Positions 12,036-23,877 of a stretch of DNA of 64,000 bases are shown here, piece by piece (positions within the stretch are counted from its first letter, which is position 1; every line of letters starts with the position of its first letter). A program made the position numbers and the translations under genes. This DNA comes from Apiospora phragmitis (taxonomy: Eukaryota > Ascomycota > Sordariomycetes > Amphisphaeriales > Apiosporaceae), in the NCBI GenBank assembly GCA_038363925.1, contig JAQQWL010000005.1:868001-932000 (forward strand). The letters run 5' to 3'. The notes beneath the pieces were generated by a model, which had not been told where the DNA came from, made no database searches, and saw nothing but the letters and a program-made list of their open reading frames with translations.

Positions 12036-12464
12036 GAAGCTCTTATCGCGTATAAAGTTATAAAGTTATCGTCAACCTTTTCGACACCGGCTCGTCGCCT
12101 GCCCTCTCTGCCATGGGAGCAAAAAGAACTAACCCCCGGATGGCGGGACCGAATATGCGAGCTCGCCTCGCTCGGATGGGGCGCACGCGCGATCCGCACG
12201 CGCTACCCGCACCTCGCCCTCTCGACCATCAAGCGCACCATCAAGATGGAGAAGCTCCACACGGAGAACGCGTCCCTGCCGAAGACCGGCCGGCCGCGAC
12301 TGCTGACGGAGGAAGAGCGCGACGATATATACGACGTCGTCAAGCACCAGAACCCCGACGTCACGTACCAGGAACTCCTGCAACGCCTCGGCGGGAAGGT
12401 GCAGAAGAGTACCCTCCGTGCGTACTGCCGTGAGATGGGGTTGACGAATCGAGATCGCGATTAA
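12036..12464 (+). pseudogene. Tc1-like transposase N-terminal helix-turn-helix fragment
   Basis: The frame between the stop at 12033-12035 and the TAA at 12462-12464 encodes a paired helix-turn-helix region. It contains RICELASLGWGARAIRTRYP, LSTIKRTIKMEKL, then KTGRPRLLTEEERDDIYDVV and STLRAYCREMGL. This pattern (GRPR linker between two DNA-binding helix sets) is that of Tc1/Tc3-type transposases. The catalytic DDE half is absent. The first ATG in frame is at 12246, inside the domain, so a native start is missing or lies in an unseen exon. Unlike the other transposon remnants here it shows no RIP composition, so it was probably never repeated, or it is a domesticated or very recent fragment. 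Confidence 0.6.
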
Positions 12465-12710
12465 CTTCCGAGTTGATGAGTCGTTTTGGTCTACACCACA
12501 AAAGGGGGCTGGGTCTTTGCACCATATCTTGCGTTAATAGCCAACCTCCATATCCCCTAGCTATTTATATCTCCTCTGTGTAATCTTGGAACCTTACCCC
12601 GCTTGGATGATGTCCCAGCCCGATCTTCTCTTTGATTTATCATTAGATACCAACTTTATTGCCTATCGCAACTGAGTCACCTTAAAACCAGACCATCGTT
12701 CAGACTCGAA

Positions 12711-14666
12711 ATGGTTCCTTCAGCGAGGACCCACGCTGGCGGTGTTTGGAAGGACGCACTTCATCCTTGGATCTGGGAGATCCTTCTTTGCGTGACCTCG
12801 TCGAGCCTTCTCACATCTACTGCCATCATCCTCGCAAACGTCGATGGCCATCCCCAAGAGGAATGGAGTTTTCGGATTACTCTCAACTCCCTCGTCAACA
12901 TACTCTCTACGTTATTCCGTGCCTGCCTAGCTGCGACGGCGGCCGAGGTCATCAGTCAACAGAAATGGATATGGTTCTGGTCCACACCAGCACCCGGTCG
13001 GCCCATCCGCCAGGTACAGGCCTTCGAAGAGGGTAGTAGGAGCTCGCTAGGGGCTCTGAAGCTACTCCCCACCGTGGCGACCCGACGACCCTCCATTATA
13101 AGTCCGATCACGATTCTCCTTGCTTCGCTATCGATCGGTCCATTTGCACAACAGTCCATTCGAACCGTGTACAAAGAAGTGTCGTCGGGCGTAGGTACAG
13201 CCTCGCTGCCAATTGTAAACAACATGAACTCAACCGGAAATTGGTTCATCTCCAATGGAGGCGGAGATTACATATTTTGGAACCTTAGAGCTGCCCCAAA
13301 AAGTGCTACATTCAACACGCTGTCGAATCCGAGCAGCAAGGACTCCATGATCTCTCCAGTATGCCCCACTGGCAACTGTACTTTCCCAATACTTTCAGCT
13401 GCAACCGGCATGACACACGTCGATGGGAGTCTGCAGTACTTGTACTGATGTTAGGTCCCTAATCACACCAGGGGGGGGGGAGGAGGTCAAACTCAACACT
13501 ATGGGAGATTTATGATCTCCCCAACGGAATGAAACTTATTGCAGATGACGGCACCATATATTTTCCTGTCTCCTCGGGCGATTATACCCGAGACATCCCT
13601 AGCGATCTGGGCTGGGCTGAAAGCCTAATGACAAGCGAGAGAAGCGCTCTCGCCCGATGGGCGCTCGTCAATACTACAGTATTTACAATGACCATCGCCA
13701 AGGGAGCACATACTTCCAATGCTACCACCATAGCGGCCGCCTGCTCTCTGTACCCTTGCGTCCGCTCTTACTCAGCGAAGGTACAAGACAACAATCTATC
13801 AGAAGTGGTTTTGGACAATACACCGCTGGTTCCTGATTTCGAAGGATATTCCGCGGCCCATCCAGAGACTATGCGCCGAGATGACTTGATCACGAACTTT
13901 GGTAACCTCAGCTTAGCAGCATTACAGCCATTCTGCGAGGTAGATGGGAAAACGTATCCCCTTACCAATGCGTCTCAATATCCGAATGCCATTCCAATTC
14001 GGCTGCTCGTGGTTGATGCATCGCCCAACTTCCCGACGAAGATGACAAACGAAGGTTGTATTACGCGCATGGAGAACTTAGCCTACGGCACCATAGGAGA
14101 AGCTTACGCCAGGTTTTTGAGTGGCCACTGTTCGTGGGATTCTAGCAATGGCGCTGAAGCTGTGTGCAATAAATTGTAAGCCAAGTCCGTGACTTGGGGG
14201 ATGCGTGGTATATACATGTAACATATGAACTCGCCTCGCTTTTAGGTGGCTAGCTCAGTTCTGGGGAGCAGGGGCACGCCTCCTGGTCTTGGACGTCTTT
14301 ATGCTAGTCTGGATGATCATGCACAGCGTCCGACACCGGGACACCGAGGCCGTGTGGAAGAGCAACCCGCTGCTGCTTCTCTATTACAAGTCCCGCTTCG
14401 TGGGGCCAAGGGAACCAGACCAGCTGTTTTTGTCGGCGGACTTTGATCCTTTGGAAGCATCTGACCCGGACCGGGACGAGAAGCTTCTTACGAGTGCCGA
14501 GCTAGAAACTGTTGCAGACACTGTGAACGTGCAGCTTCGCAAAAGGGGAACGAAAGTGAAACATACTGGCGACGAGGGAGAGCAGACAAGTCAGGATTGG
14601 CAGCAACTAGACGAGCCTCTGGAGAGAGTAGATGAAGGCGAAGTGTTGATACCTGAGTCAAGATAG
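12711..14666 (+). pseudogene. DUF3176 fungal integral membrane protein, frameshifted
   Basis: The protein opens with a hydrophobic region (WEILLCVTSSSLLTSTAIIL, then LVNILSTLFRACLAATAAEV). It has the ISQQKWIWFWS and CPTGNCTFPIL blocks and the Cys-rich luminal part of the DUF3176 family, whose function is unknown. A clean GT-AG intron at 14176-14245 joins NKL to WLAQFWGAGARLLVLDVF, the last membrane helix. Reading requires two one-base corrections. One lies between about 13391 and 13440, ahead of a GVCSTCTDVRSLITP block in the next frame. The other is at or just after the G10 run at 13471-13480, before LWEIYDLPNG. Removing two extra bases makes the exon total divisible by three (627 codons), close to normal family length. 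Either a young pseudogene or a gene with sequence errors. Confidence 0.7.
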
Positions 14667-15006
14667 GCAGTTCAGGCCTTGTAGTTCAGCGGTGTCGTGT
14701 TCATCAGATTGATGGTGGATATTGAGATATTCTACAGCCACCTTGACCTGGTAACAGCGGCATGAATAGGACATAAATATGTACCAATGTGCCAGACTGG
14801 CAGCAGCCTACGTGACGGAGACAGATGCACGAGCTTGAAAGATAGGCCATCGTGAGTCCGCGATCATAAATCCTTGATGCCATTCCAACTTTCAAAATAG
14901 AGTAAAGACTGGTGGTATATATAACGCTACAAAATCAATCTATGGCTGGTCATACTAACATTACGCACATATTAATAACTAAGTTTTAACTTCATTGATT
15001 AGTTGA

Positions 15007-18000
15007 TCAGCAAGTGCCCGCACTCATCTCCCGATCCGCGCGCCGACCCCACTCCAAGTCATCGTCCCCGTACCCGCGCCGGCTCCGGATGCTGGCGGAC
15101 CGCGTCTTGGTCAGGATGCTGATGGCCGTCTTGGTCTTGACCAGGTCGAGCTGCGTCGACTTGAGCAGGCCCATCTCCATGGCGTCGGACCGGTTCGTGT
15201 TGTTGGTCCCGATCTTGGAGAGCGGGCCGGACTGGTGGTGGTGCTGCTGGTGGGGGAAGGCCGACTGCTGCATTGGGAGCGGCGTCGGAGGATTCGACAT
15301 CACCGCCACCGCTTCGTAGTCGTCGCCATGATCATTGTCGCCGTCCTTGTCCTGGCCGGCGTCGTCGGCCCGGGCGGTCAGGCGCTTCATGAGGGCGCCG
15401 AACTTGGCGATGGCCTTGGTGATGTCCACGACGGTGAAGGCCATGAAGATGAAGACGACCGAGATGCCCAGGCCGACGCCGAACGTCCAGGCCGCCACGT
15501 AGTTGCCCGTGAGTTTGTCGAAGGCGTCGATGTTGATGCCGAAGTAGGCCGCAATAAACGACATGGGCAAGAAGATAATAGTAACAATCGTAAAGACCAT
15601 GACAGTCTGGCCCGAGCGCGCGGCCGCCAGGGCCTGCTCACTGGCGAACCGGGCCTCGAGCGCGTTGCTGTGCTTCTGCTTCAGGTCCAGCAGGTCCGTC
15701 AGCGACTGATACAAGCGCTCGGCCTGCTCGTCCATGGACTGGATGTCGCGCTTGTGGACCTTGAGGTGGCGCTCCTGCTCGAGCGTGCGCTTGCGGATGT
15801 CGGCGGCGTGCCAGTTGTTGACGTTATTGCGCGACGACAGCAGGCGGCCGCCGTTGGAGGAGGCGCTGAGGCTGAGCTCTTCCAGTAGACAATTCTTCAG
15901 GTCACCCAGCGTCCACAGCTGCGAGTTGAGGATCATGGTCAGGATGTTGAGCTCGTCGCGGATGTCGCGCACCTCGGTCAGCAGCGACGTCTCGCTGCCG
16001 ATGTCGAGCAGCCGGTCGAACGAGCTCGACTCCTCCGTCGGCGCCTTCTTCTTGTTCTTGCTGCTGCGCAGCTTGGACCGCCGCGAGGGGCGCGCCCACT
16101 GCCGGCTGTGCGACGACGCCTGCTCGAAGCGGTGGAACAGGTGCGTCAGGTCCTCGGTCACGCGGCCGACGGAGCTCTCGAACATGTCGAGGAACTGGTA
16201 ATCCTGGTCATCGGCCCGATGCCTCGAGAACATGCCGGAACAGCGACCGGAGACCAGGATGGCCATGTGGTAGACACTGCGAACGGGCGGTCGCGTCTTG
16301 GCGTTCATCTCGGCCACGATGCCGTCCAGTACCCCGAGCGGATCCTTCTTTTTCCCTATGTCCCAGCGCTCGGGGAAACAGGTGATGATCAGGTCCTTGT
16401 TCAGAACCAAAACCCACAGCTGGTCCACCATGAACACTTTGCGCTCGTGGCCGTGGTCCTCGCAGTAGCGGTACACAACCTGGTCACGGTCGCGGGCCGA
16501 CGTGTCGATACCGCGGTAGAAGAACTGGTCGAGCGTCCTCCGCGGGTGCAGCGACGGCTTGTGGTTCAGATATGCCTCCAAAAGCATCGTGTCGGGCGTC
16601 TTGTCCTGGGAGCTCGCGTTCCGGGCCGACGACACGATCTTGATGGCGTCCATCATCTTCTGGCGGCTCTCGTCCGTCTCGTAGTGCAGGTACGGCATGA
16701 ACATGACGATCTTGCCGTCGCCGCCCGGTATGCCCTGGCTCAGGGTCATCTGCGACAAGTTGCTGGTGCTGCGGCGGATGCCCTTCCAGGGGCTGAGCGT
16801 GTCGTTCTCGGTTGGAGGGCCTCCTCCGTCGTCATCGCCGGGGTGCTGAGATGAGATGCGCTGGCAGAAGGGTCTCATGTAATTGGCATGCGGCAAGGGA
16901 CCGCAGTGCTCCTGCTCCAGGGATTTCATGAGGGCCTTGAAACCCTCGAGGTCGCGACACCCCGACTCGATGAACCAGTTTATCATGAGTGTTTCTACCC
17001 AGGCAAGCTAAATAAGAAGTCAGAGGGGAAGTCCCAAAACGCAGTGGTTGTGGACTTGAACTTACATTGTTGGCAGGAAGATGGATCCATTTGAACTCGC
17101 TCTTGGCGTGCCCTGGGGGTCCATCTGTCCATAGTGGAATCGAGGGTCGACCGTTTTTCTCGTCCCATTTATACAGCAAGTCGAACACCGAGGGCTTGGA
17201 GATGCGCTGCTTCTCGCCGTAGTCCTTGAACTCGACGACAGTAGCGTTGAAAGACTGGGTGGCATCCAGCATCGTTTTTGGCAGGCGATGGCTATTGTGG
17301 CCGGGTGACAAAAACTCGACCAGGTCGTCGTGGCCGCGCTCGGCAGCATAAAGCCACGCAGCGCGGCCGAAGGTGTCCTTGATGTCCAGATCGGCCTCGG
17401 GGCAGGACCATATCACCTGCGCCACCTGCTCGAAGCCATTGAAGGCAGCCCAGTGCAGCGCAGTCATGCCGTTGGACACGGTGGCGTTGACGTCGGCACC
17501 GGCCTTGAGCAGGATCTCCACGATGGATGCCAGACCCTTCTGGGCGGCGTTGTGCAGGGGTCTCCAGCCTCCGTCACTGGCCGCGTTGGCGTTGGCGCCG
17601 TGCTGCAGCAGAAGCTGCAGCATCTCCTCGCGCGGCCTCTGGTTCACCGACGCCTGGTCGCCGCTTTTGGCACCGTTGCCGCTGCTGTCGACAGTCAGGT
17701 GCAGAGCCGTACGGCCGCGATTGTTGACGGCCGATACGTTGGCGCCCTTCTCCAGGAGTATCCGGGCGAAGTCATAGTTCCAGTTGGTGGCAGCCCAAAG
17801 CAGCGGCGTTCGACCGATCTGGTCTTTGGCCTCGAGGTTGGCGCCGTGGTCCGCGAGCAGCGACGCCGTTTCCATCGACTTGAAGTTGGAGTTGGTGGCC
17901 ATGGCCAATAGCGGCGTGCGCTCGTCTCTATCCTGCTCATCGACGCGCGCCCCCGCCTTTAGGAGCAGCGAGACGATGGCGTGGAAGCCTCGCACGCTGG

Positions 18001-18460
18001 CGGCGAACAGCGGCGTCTGCGAAGTGCGCGTTTCGCGCGCCTCGAGGTTCGGACGATGTTTGAGAAGCTCCTCCACCACGGCGCGCTGACCCGCCTGGGC
18101 GGCCCGGTACAGCGGTGGGAACTCGTCATCGGCCCCCGCGTTGACCTCGGCGCCGTAATGGAGCAGCAGGCGGATGATGTTGATGTGGTGTCGCGACGAC
18201 GCCTTCTGCAGGGCCTTGCGCAGCGCGGCCTTGGCTTTCTCGCTGGTCCATGGCTGGTTCTCAGCCAGCACGCGGCGCACTCGTTCCTCGTTTCCCCGCG
18301 CGCACGAGGCGGTCAGGTCGCGCTGGTACTGGTCCTGGTCGCGCTGGGTCACGGTGGCGCTCGAGCTCCGGGTCGTGGTGGCATGGCTAGTTTTGCTGAC
18401 TTCGCTGGCTTTGCTCCCGAGCCGCGCATGTTTGGTGCTGTGGCCGGTTCTGTTATCCAT
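15007..18460 (-). CDS. Ankyrin-repeat protein with C-terminal CorA-like Mg2+ transporter domain
   Basis: Two exons, 18460-17066 and 17007-15007, join in phase across a 58 bp GT-AG intron, giving 1131 residues (FKWIHLPANN joined to LAWVETLMINWF). Residues about 90-395 hold about eight ankyrin repeats (for example GRTPLLWAATNWNYDFARIL, TALHWAAFNGF). The middle is a helical cytoplasmic region. Two membrane helices lie near residues 933-954 and 972-992, separated by FGIN, the counterpart of the GMN signature loop of CorA/Mrs2 channels. The tail is long, acidic then basic. Ankyrin-CorA fusions are known in filamentous ascomycetes. The CorA part would form a divalent-cation channel in a membrane and the repeats would bind partners. 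No frameshift or stop is seen over 3.4 kb, so this is one of the intact genes. Ion selectivity and location are not shown by the sequence. Confidence 0.85.
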
Positions 18461-20321
18461 TGGCGATGCTCCGTGTATCTAAATGCTGGAGGATGTTCAT
18501 CTTGTCGTGAGAGAGGCCTCGATGGCCTTTTGCTGGTTCATGGCCCGATGCATTTTGCTCAAAGTGCATTGTTGGTTGCTAATTGAGGACCACTTGTGGA
18601 GTGGCATCCTGGCGGCGTCGCGTTTACTTGATTGGCATTTGGCCATCGCGACTCCATTTCGTTATCCCCATCCCTGGTCATAGATCTCTCAGGGGGTCGG
18701 AGAGTAAAATGAGGGAAGCTAGGACCAGAAACTGGGACGTCTAGAAAACGCTAGAAGCGGTCGCAATGGCGGGAAAGTGGGAGTTCTTGGGTCGGCAGAG
18801 GCGGTTGGGGCCGGCAAAAACCCGACCATCGTCGCCATCGCCGATGAGTCAGCACATCGAATTGTCGCGGATTGTGCCGCCATGTTCATATGGCTGCTCG
18901 TGCCACGCACCCGATGCTGTCAGTCCCGCAGATGTTGTTTTGCGACAGGCAATGCCAGGTCCGGATGGATCCATTGTCACATGGACATCGGCCTACTCCA
19001 GATTCGCAATCAACGTGTTCTTTCACCGACCAGCGGGGTATGCCTGCCAGCTTTTTTGTCGTGTTGTTATCATTTTCGCGATATCTTCATTTCGCGCCGT
19101 CTCTATCGCATGCTAGCACCAGCGTTGCGAAAATGTCATTGGCGTTGCAATCTAGCCGTCTCTGCCGCGTGGTGTGCATGGTCGGTCGTGCCGCTTCATG
19201 CGTAACGCAGTGGGGTGCGCTCCCGCCACCCGCGGGAAAAGGAGGTTAGATCCCGCCATCAGAATAATTTGGGTCGATGCTATCACCCCTGTCGTGAAAT
19301 CAAGCCCTTTCTAGCCGTGCACCGTCTTCTCAACCAACCATATCCGAGGTATGTAAGGTCAAGGCAACGAACTCGCGCCCCCCACACAGGTTCGTTCCAT
19401 GGATCAGCGATTGGTCTTGAAACAATCAGAAGCAATGTTGTTAGAAAAAGGTGCATTACAAGGGCATGTCAAAAATAGTTTTGCTGCGGCAATAGTCGGA
19501 TTGGAATTTCCCCTTATGTTGCTCCAAAACCTCACCCCCGCCCTCCCTCCGGTTTCTACACAACGCATGGTCCGCTCGTGGCGCTCCCCTTTGCCTCTTC
19601 TCTGTACGTCGGTATCTAAGCGAATTGTGAACCCTGGCGAAGATATTCACATGTACATACAACGCTGGGGCGGGCGTTTGCGAGTTGAACGGGTTCGGGA
19701 TCATATCCGCATCGCCACTACCGGCAGAAGCGGCATGCGACAACTCAATCAATGCCCATAATACCAGCAAACATTTCTGCCTTATCCTGCTCCACCTTTA
19801 CGGGGAATTTCAAGTTGGAGGGGGCGTATTTCGTGCGTCGATACAGTGGTAGCGGCCATCGTCTATCGCCAGGTGTCTCATCTGTTCGCGATAGGGATCA
19901 AGAGCAGGCGGGGTATCGAAGAGAAACGGTAAGTTCTCAGAGGGACCCTTCCGGTCCGCGCATAAGCACTTGCCGGGCTAAAGAGAGGATTATAGCTTGA
20001 AAATAAGAATTGTGTGTAATGGTTTTTTTTTTTTTTTTTTTTTTTAGAAAGATTCATCGATTCCAGACTCATCTCACGCGATCCAAATACGATATAGATA
20101 GTGCATGGTTGCTGAGTCCCACGTCTTTCAATAGACGCATATCTTGGGATGAGCAGTAAGAGATAAGAAAAGGATGTAGTGATTCACATGTCATTGTCTC
20201 GTGTCACATATCGTTATCTCGTGTTGCGGTCAAATTTCAAACGAAAGAGGAATCGGAAGACTAAACATAGGGAACTCAAAAGGAAACCAATACAGTGAGC
20301 TCGCCAGTTGGTGTGAGCTCA
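18461..20321. other. Intergenic region between divergent or abutting genes, no supported gene
   Basis: The first part should hold the promoter and 5' leader of the ankyrin-CorA gene read leftward from 18460. The last part lies downstream of the AAA ATPase gene, also read leftward. Frames on the plus strand such as 18777-19205 and 19399-19761 have no recognised domain and overlap each other in different phases. A 23-base T run lies at 20023-20045. Confidence 0.4.
20023..20045. repeat. Poly(T) run of 23
   Basis: An uninterrupted run of T. It could be a simple mononucleotide repeat or, read on the minus strand, the poly(A) end of a retroposed transcript. No target-site duplication or retroelement body is evident next to it. 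Confidence 0.6.
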
Positions 20322-23300
20322 CTAGTATGTGCTTTTTGGCTCCTCGTGCTCATCCATCCTTGCCTTCGCCACGAATGCTCTTCCATGCTCATCCATACCA
20401 TGGAGGTTAGTCAGATAGCTTCTGAACTGCAACGCCATGCCGCAGATCTCTTGGAAGTGCTTCCGGTCCAACTGGGCAATCTCGTGCTCGGACTTGTTCT
20501 CCTTTGCCGAGAACTGATAGTCGGCAAGAGCGACTGCTGTCTGGAAGGCTAGGTATATAAAGTTAGATTCATGTCAGAAAATTTGGTACCGTGACTAGAC
20601 TTAAGGGGATTATATTACTGTTTCGAATCTCCCTCCCATTCCACTCTACGCCCTTGATTTCAGGGTCGTTCAACACGTAGTTCCTAGCGCGGCTGGTGAC
20701 CGAGATGTCGTCCCTCTCTTCCTCGAGCTTTTCGAAGAATTGCGTCCATATCTTTCGCCGCTGAGGTTCTCCAAGAGGCTCATAGTGGATGATGAGGTGG
20801 ATCCGGGACACGAAGGCGTCGTCAAACTGGCCTACTCGGTTGGTGGTGAGGAACAGAATGCCTCTGTAATACTCCATACAGCGTAGAAAAACTAAGTGCG
20901 GACAAGATCAGACTAGGGGAAGATAGAAATAGGCATAAGAAGTTGGCTTACCGGATACTATTCCATTGCGTGCCAAATCCGAGACTGTCCTTTTTTCAAG
21001 GTAAACGTCGGCTTCATCGATCAACATGACAGCGCCCCATTTCTCCGCCAGGTTGAACCAATAGGACAGTCTTTCCTCCACCTTTTCCTCCCACGTTCCA
21101 ATATCTCCCACGGTCAGCGAGAGGAGAGGTCTGCCCGTGAATTCGGCAATGCATTCTGTACACTGAAGTTAGTTTATAGGTTGAAGATTGTCCTCGGCGG
21201 TGCGTCTTGAAGGGCTTGCCTGCAGTGCTACTCGATTGGTCAGCTTGTTCAGTTCCGACATCGCTCGGTATTGGTGAGGAGAGCACCTACAAGGATTTCC
21301 CAACCCGGGACCACCATGAAGAAGGAAGATTTGGCCCTCCCCTTTGCTCTCGATGTAATCTGCACCCCACTGCTTACGCTGCGGGCTACCATCTTTCGAG
21401 CTTGCAGTGTTGTACTGCTCCACCAAAGCCTTGATGATGGTTTTCCTTTCTTCGGGCATGACAAGTGATCTTAGAGCCTCGGGCTGTATTCGTGCTGGAG
21501 AGCAGAATTTGACATCAAGGACCTCTACACGAGATGGAGTTAGGCCAATATCCCACAAAGTGACAGATGTGACAAGAAGAAAAAGAAAAAGGCTTACCCC
21601 ATTTCCTTGACTTGAAAACAAACCCGAAGAGTCTGCGAGAGCAGAGCAAATATCGGTGATTTTTGCCGCGCGGGCCCCCGGACAGCTCCAAGGTTTTCGT
21701 GACCTTTGGGTCAATGAGGTCATACGCAGCCCATTGGAATCCAGGTGGAGGATGTACACGTTTCCCGCGACAGTCATCGCAGGAACAGACAGAAGGACCC
21801 AACCCCATATCGTCAATTTCCCCTATAACTGGGATTGCTCTGGGAGGAGGTCCATTTGGGGGTCTCCTGGACCCTGGTCCGGTCGTGGGGGGTGGTCGGG
21901 GGACGGGTTGTCCGTGTAAAGGCCCGCCCGTATAAAAACCCGGCGGCGGCGGGGGAAGTCTTGCAGATCGTTCCTCGATGTATGCGCCATTATCAATGAA
22001 CACCCGGCCATCAAACTGCACCCGTCAGCAACGTGAGGTGAATAAGCGGCGATGGATAGATGCCGTACCTGACGGCCCAATGGACCGATGAAATCTCCAC
22101 TGTAATGGGCTTGGGCGCCTGAAAGATAGCCAAACCATCTCTTACCCTGGTCCTCAAGTTCTCTCTTGGTTTCTCCTCCATCCGAGTTATCACGATACTC
22201 CACTGGAAATATCCTGAGCGAGGTAATAAGTTTTTCTCCCTCGAAAGCAGGTATGCTGACAAGGTCCTCGGATCTTCCCACGTGCCGTCCGTCGAAATCC
22301 AGGTGCCAAAGGTAGACTTCGTAAGGCCAAACCCATTTGGCTTTTGGTCGAAGTATCTTTTCGTCGACGATCACATCAGAAATGATGTGGGCACTGAGTC
22401 TGCCGTCACGCGACAGATACACCGTACTTCCTGGTCGGAGCAAGTACCATAGCATTCGGAAAGTGCAGAGCCCTCTTGCATTAATTGCAATCTCGTCCTC
22501 GATGGACGAAATGTACTTTGGTTGTTTCAGAAATCGAAGCAAGCATTCAAGCTGTCGGTATACCAAGTGCTCTTCCCCGGCTTTCTGGGTCTCATGTTCT
22601 TGCGTTTCGGCCGAAACAAAATTCCTAGCCATCAAAACTTCCAGTTGGGGATAATGATGGGCAAGAAGAGCAAATGGCTCCGCAAGATCGACGGTTCGGC
22701 CGTCCAGCTTCGCACTTGGGTAGTATGAAACGACTGACTTTATCAGTTCGATCAAGGCCTTGGAATGTATAGTGATGGTCGTCTGACGAACGGCGATCTC
22801 CAAATTCGGGTCACTCAAAATATTAGATGCCGGAATTGTCTGTCCCCGAAAGGGCGCTCGCAAGTTTCCTCGAACAGGGCCTTGGGGATAATTGCGTAAA
22901 CCGGCCTGGCCAGGTTCCCCCGGGATGGATGTTTCCAGTATGGTCACGACCTCAAAGGCTAGATCGCTGTCCACAACGTCCTTCCTAGCCTCGAGTAAGT
23001 CGAAAGTTGCCGGCCAGGGTGCCCTATCAACACAGTCATCAAGGGCGTCACGGAAGTCGACCGTGTTTGTGACCAAAATCCTCTCAGATTCGATTCTCTC
23101 ACTCTTGTCTTTGTCATTATCGTCTTCGCTCTCAGAGTTAGATTCGCTTGCCGGAGCAGGAACAGTTGGGGGTTTCTTGGCTAACTTGGGAAGGAGGTAC
23201 TGGCGGCAAACGGGACAGGTGTATACCCTGAAGTCCATCAACATGGCATGCGATCTCATAGTTATTGGGCACCATAGAGTTGCGTTATGTTCCAACTCTG

Positions 23301-23505
23301 TTTGCGGCTTGACCGCATTCATCGGTTCAGAGAGGGCATTGTCATCATCAACCTTCCGGGCGTCATCTGGCGCAATGCCCTCTTCTTCCCCAGTGGTATC
23401 TTCAGCTGCTCCGGCGTCATCGGGATGCTTTTCCGGCGTGTCTTCTACCATGCCCTTGTCTTCCTCAGGTGTAGCATCGTCGCTGACCACGGGTCTTTGT
23501 GGCAT
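20322..23505 (-). pseudogene. AAA-family ATPase with DUF7025-like region and degenerate P-loop
   Basis: Exons can be placed at 23505-22069, 22015-21598, 21524 to about 21291, 21162-20952, 20891-20619 and 20548-20322, with GT-AG introns of 53-130 bp. The N-terminal half has acidic low-complexity sequence, a CPVCRQYLL motif and the region typical of DUF7025 (around RMLWYLLRPGSTVY and VYLWHLDFDG). The C-terminal half is an AAA domain: Walker B reads VMLIDEADVYLE, then GILFLTTNRVGQFDDAF and the FQTAVALADY lid. The Walker A segment reads GGPGLGNP where GPPGxGKT is expected, so the nucleotide-binding Lys and Thr codons are lost. I could not find a GT-AG junction that keeps frame from that exon into TECIAEF-type sequence at 21162. 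Everything else is well conserved. Either a recently inactivated ATPase or a mis-sequenced P-loop. Confidence 0.7.
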
Positions 23506-23877
23506 GGCTTCAGTCGTTTCTGCGCGTCTTGTTCGTGCTCAATGTTCGATCAATCAACCGAAATCGGGGGTTGGTTTCTAATGACAGTGACAAGAGGGGT
23601 TCAGAGCTTGCTTCTGTACCAAATTGTAGAGCCTGCCTCCATGACATCCGGTTGCCTTATCGCTTCAGGAACATATGCATAGAGCCTGCTCAGCTGTGGA
23701 AGCCACATATTACATTACACCTCGACAATAAATTCTGATTCGCTGCTTGCATTCCTTACCGCGTTTCACGGATGCAAGCGTCAGCATGAGGGGTGACCGG
23801 TGAACCGGCAATTGATTAGGATCAGGTCAGAGCATGATTAGCTCGAGGGATGGTTTCGTGTTGGTCTTAATTGCCTT

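Noticed and set aside
15014..16854. Long plus-strand frames (15235-15888, 16108-16854) opposite the ankyrin-CorA gene
   Set aside because: They are antisense shadows in GC-rich coding DNA: low-complexity products with no domains. The minus-strand gene explains the region fully.
20023..20045. Poly(T) tract as evidence of a retroposon
   Set aside because: No retroelement body, target-site duplication or truncated reading frame adjoins it.
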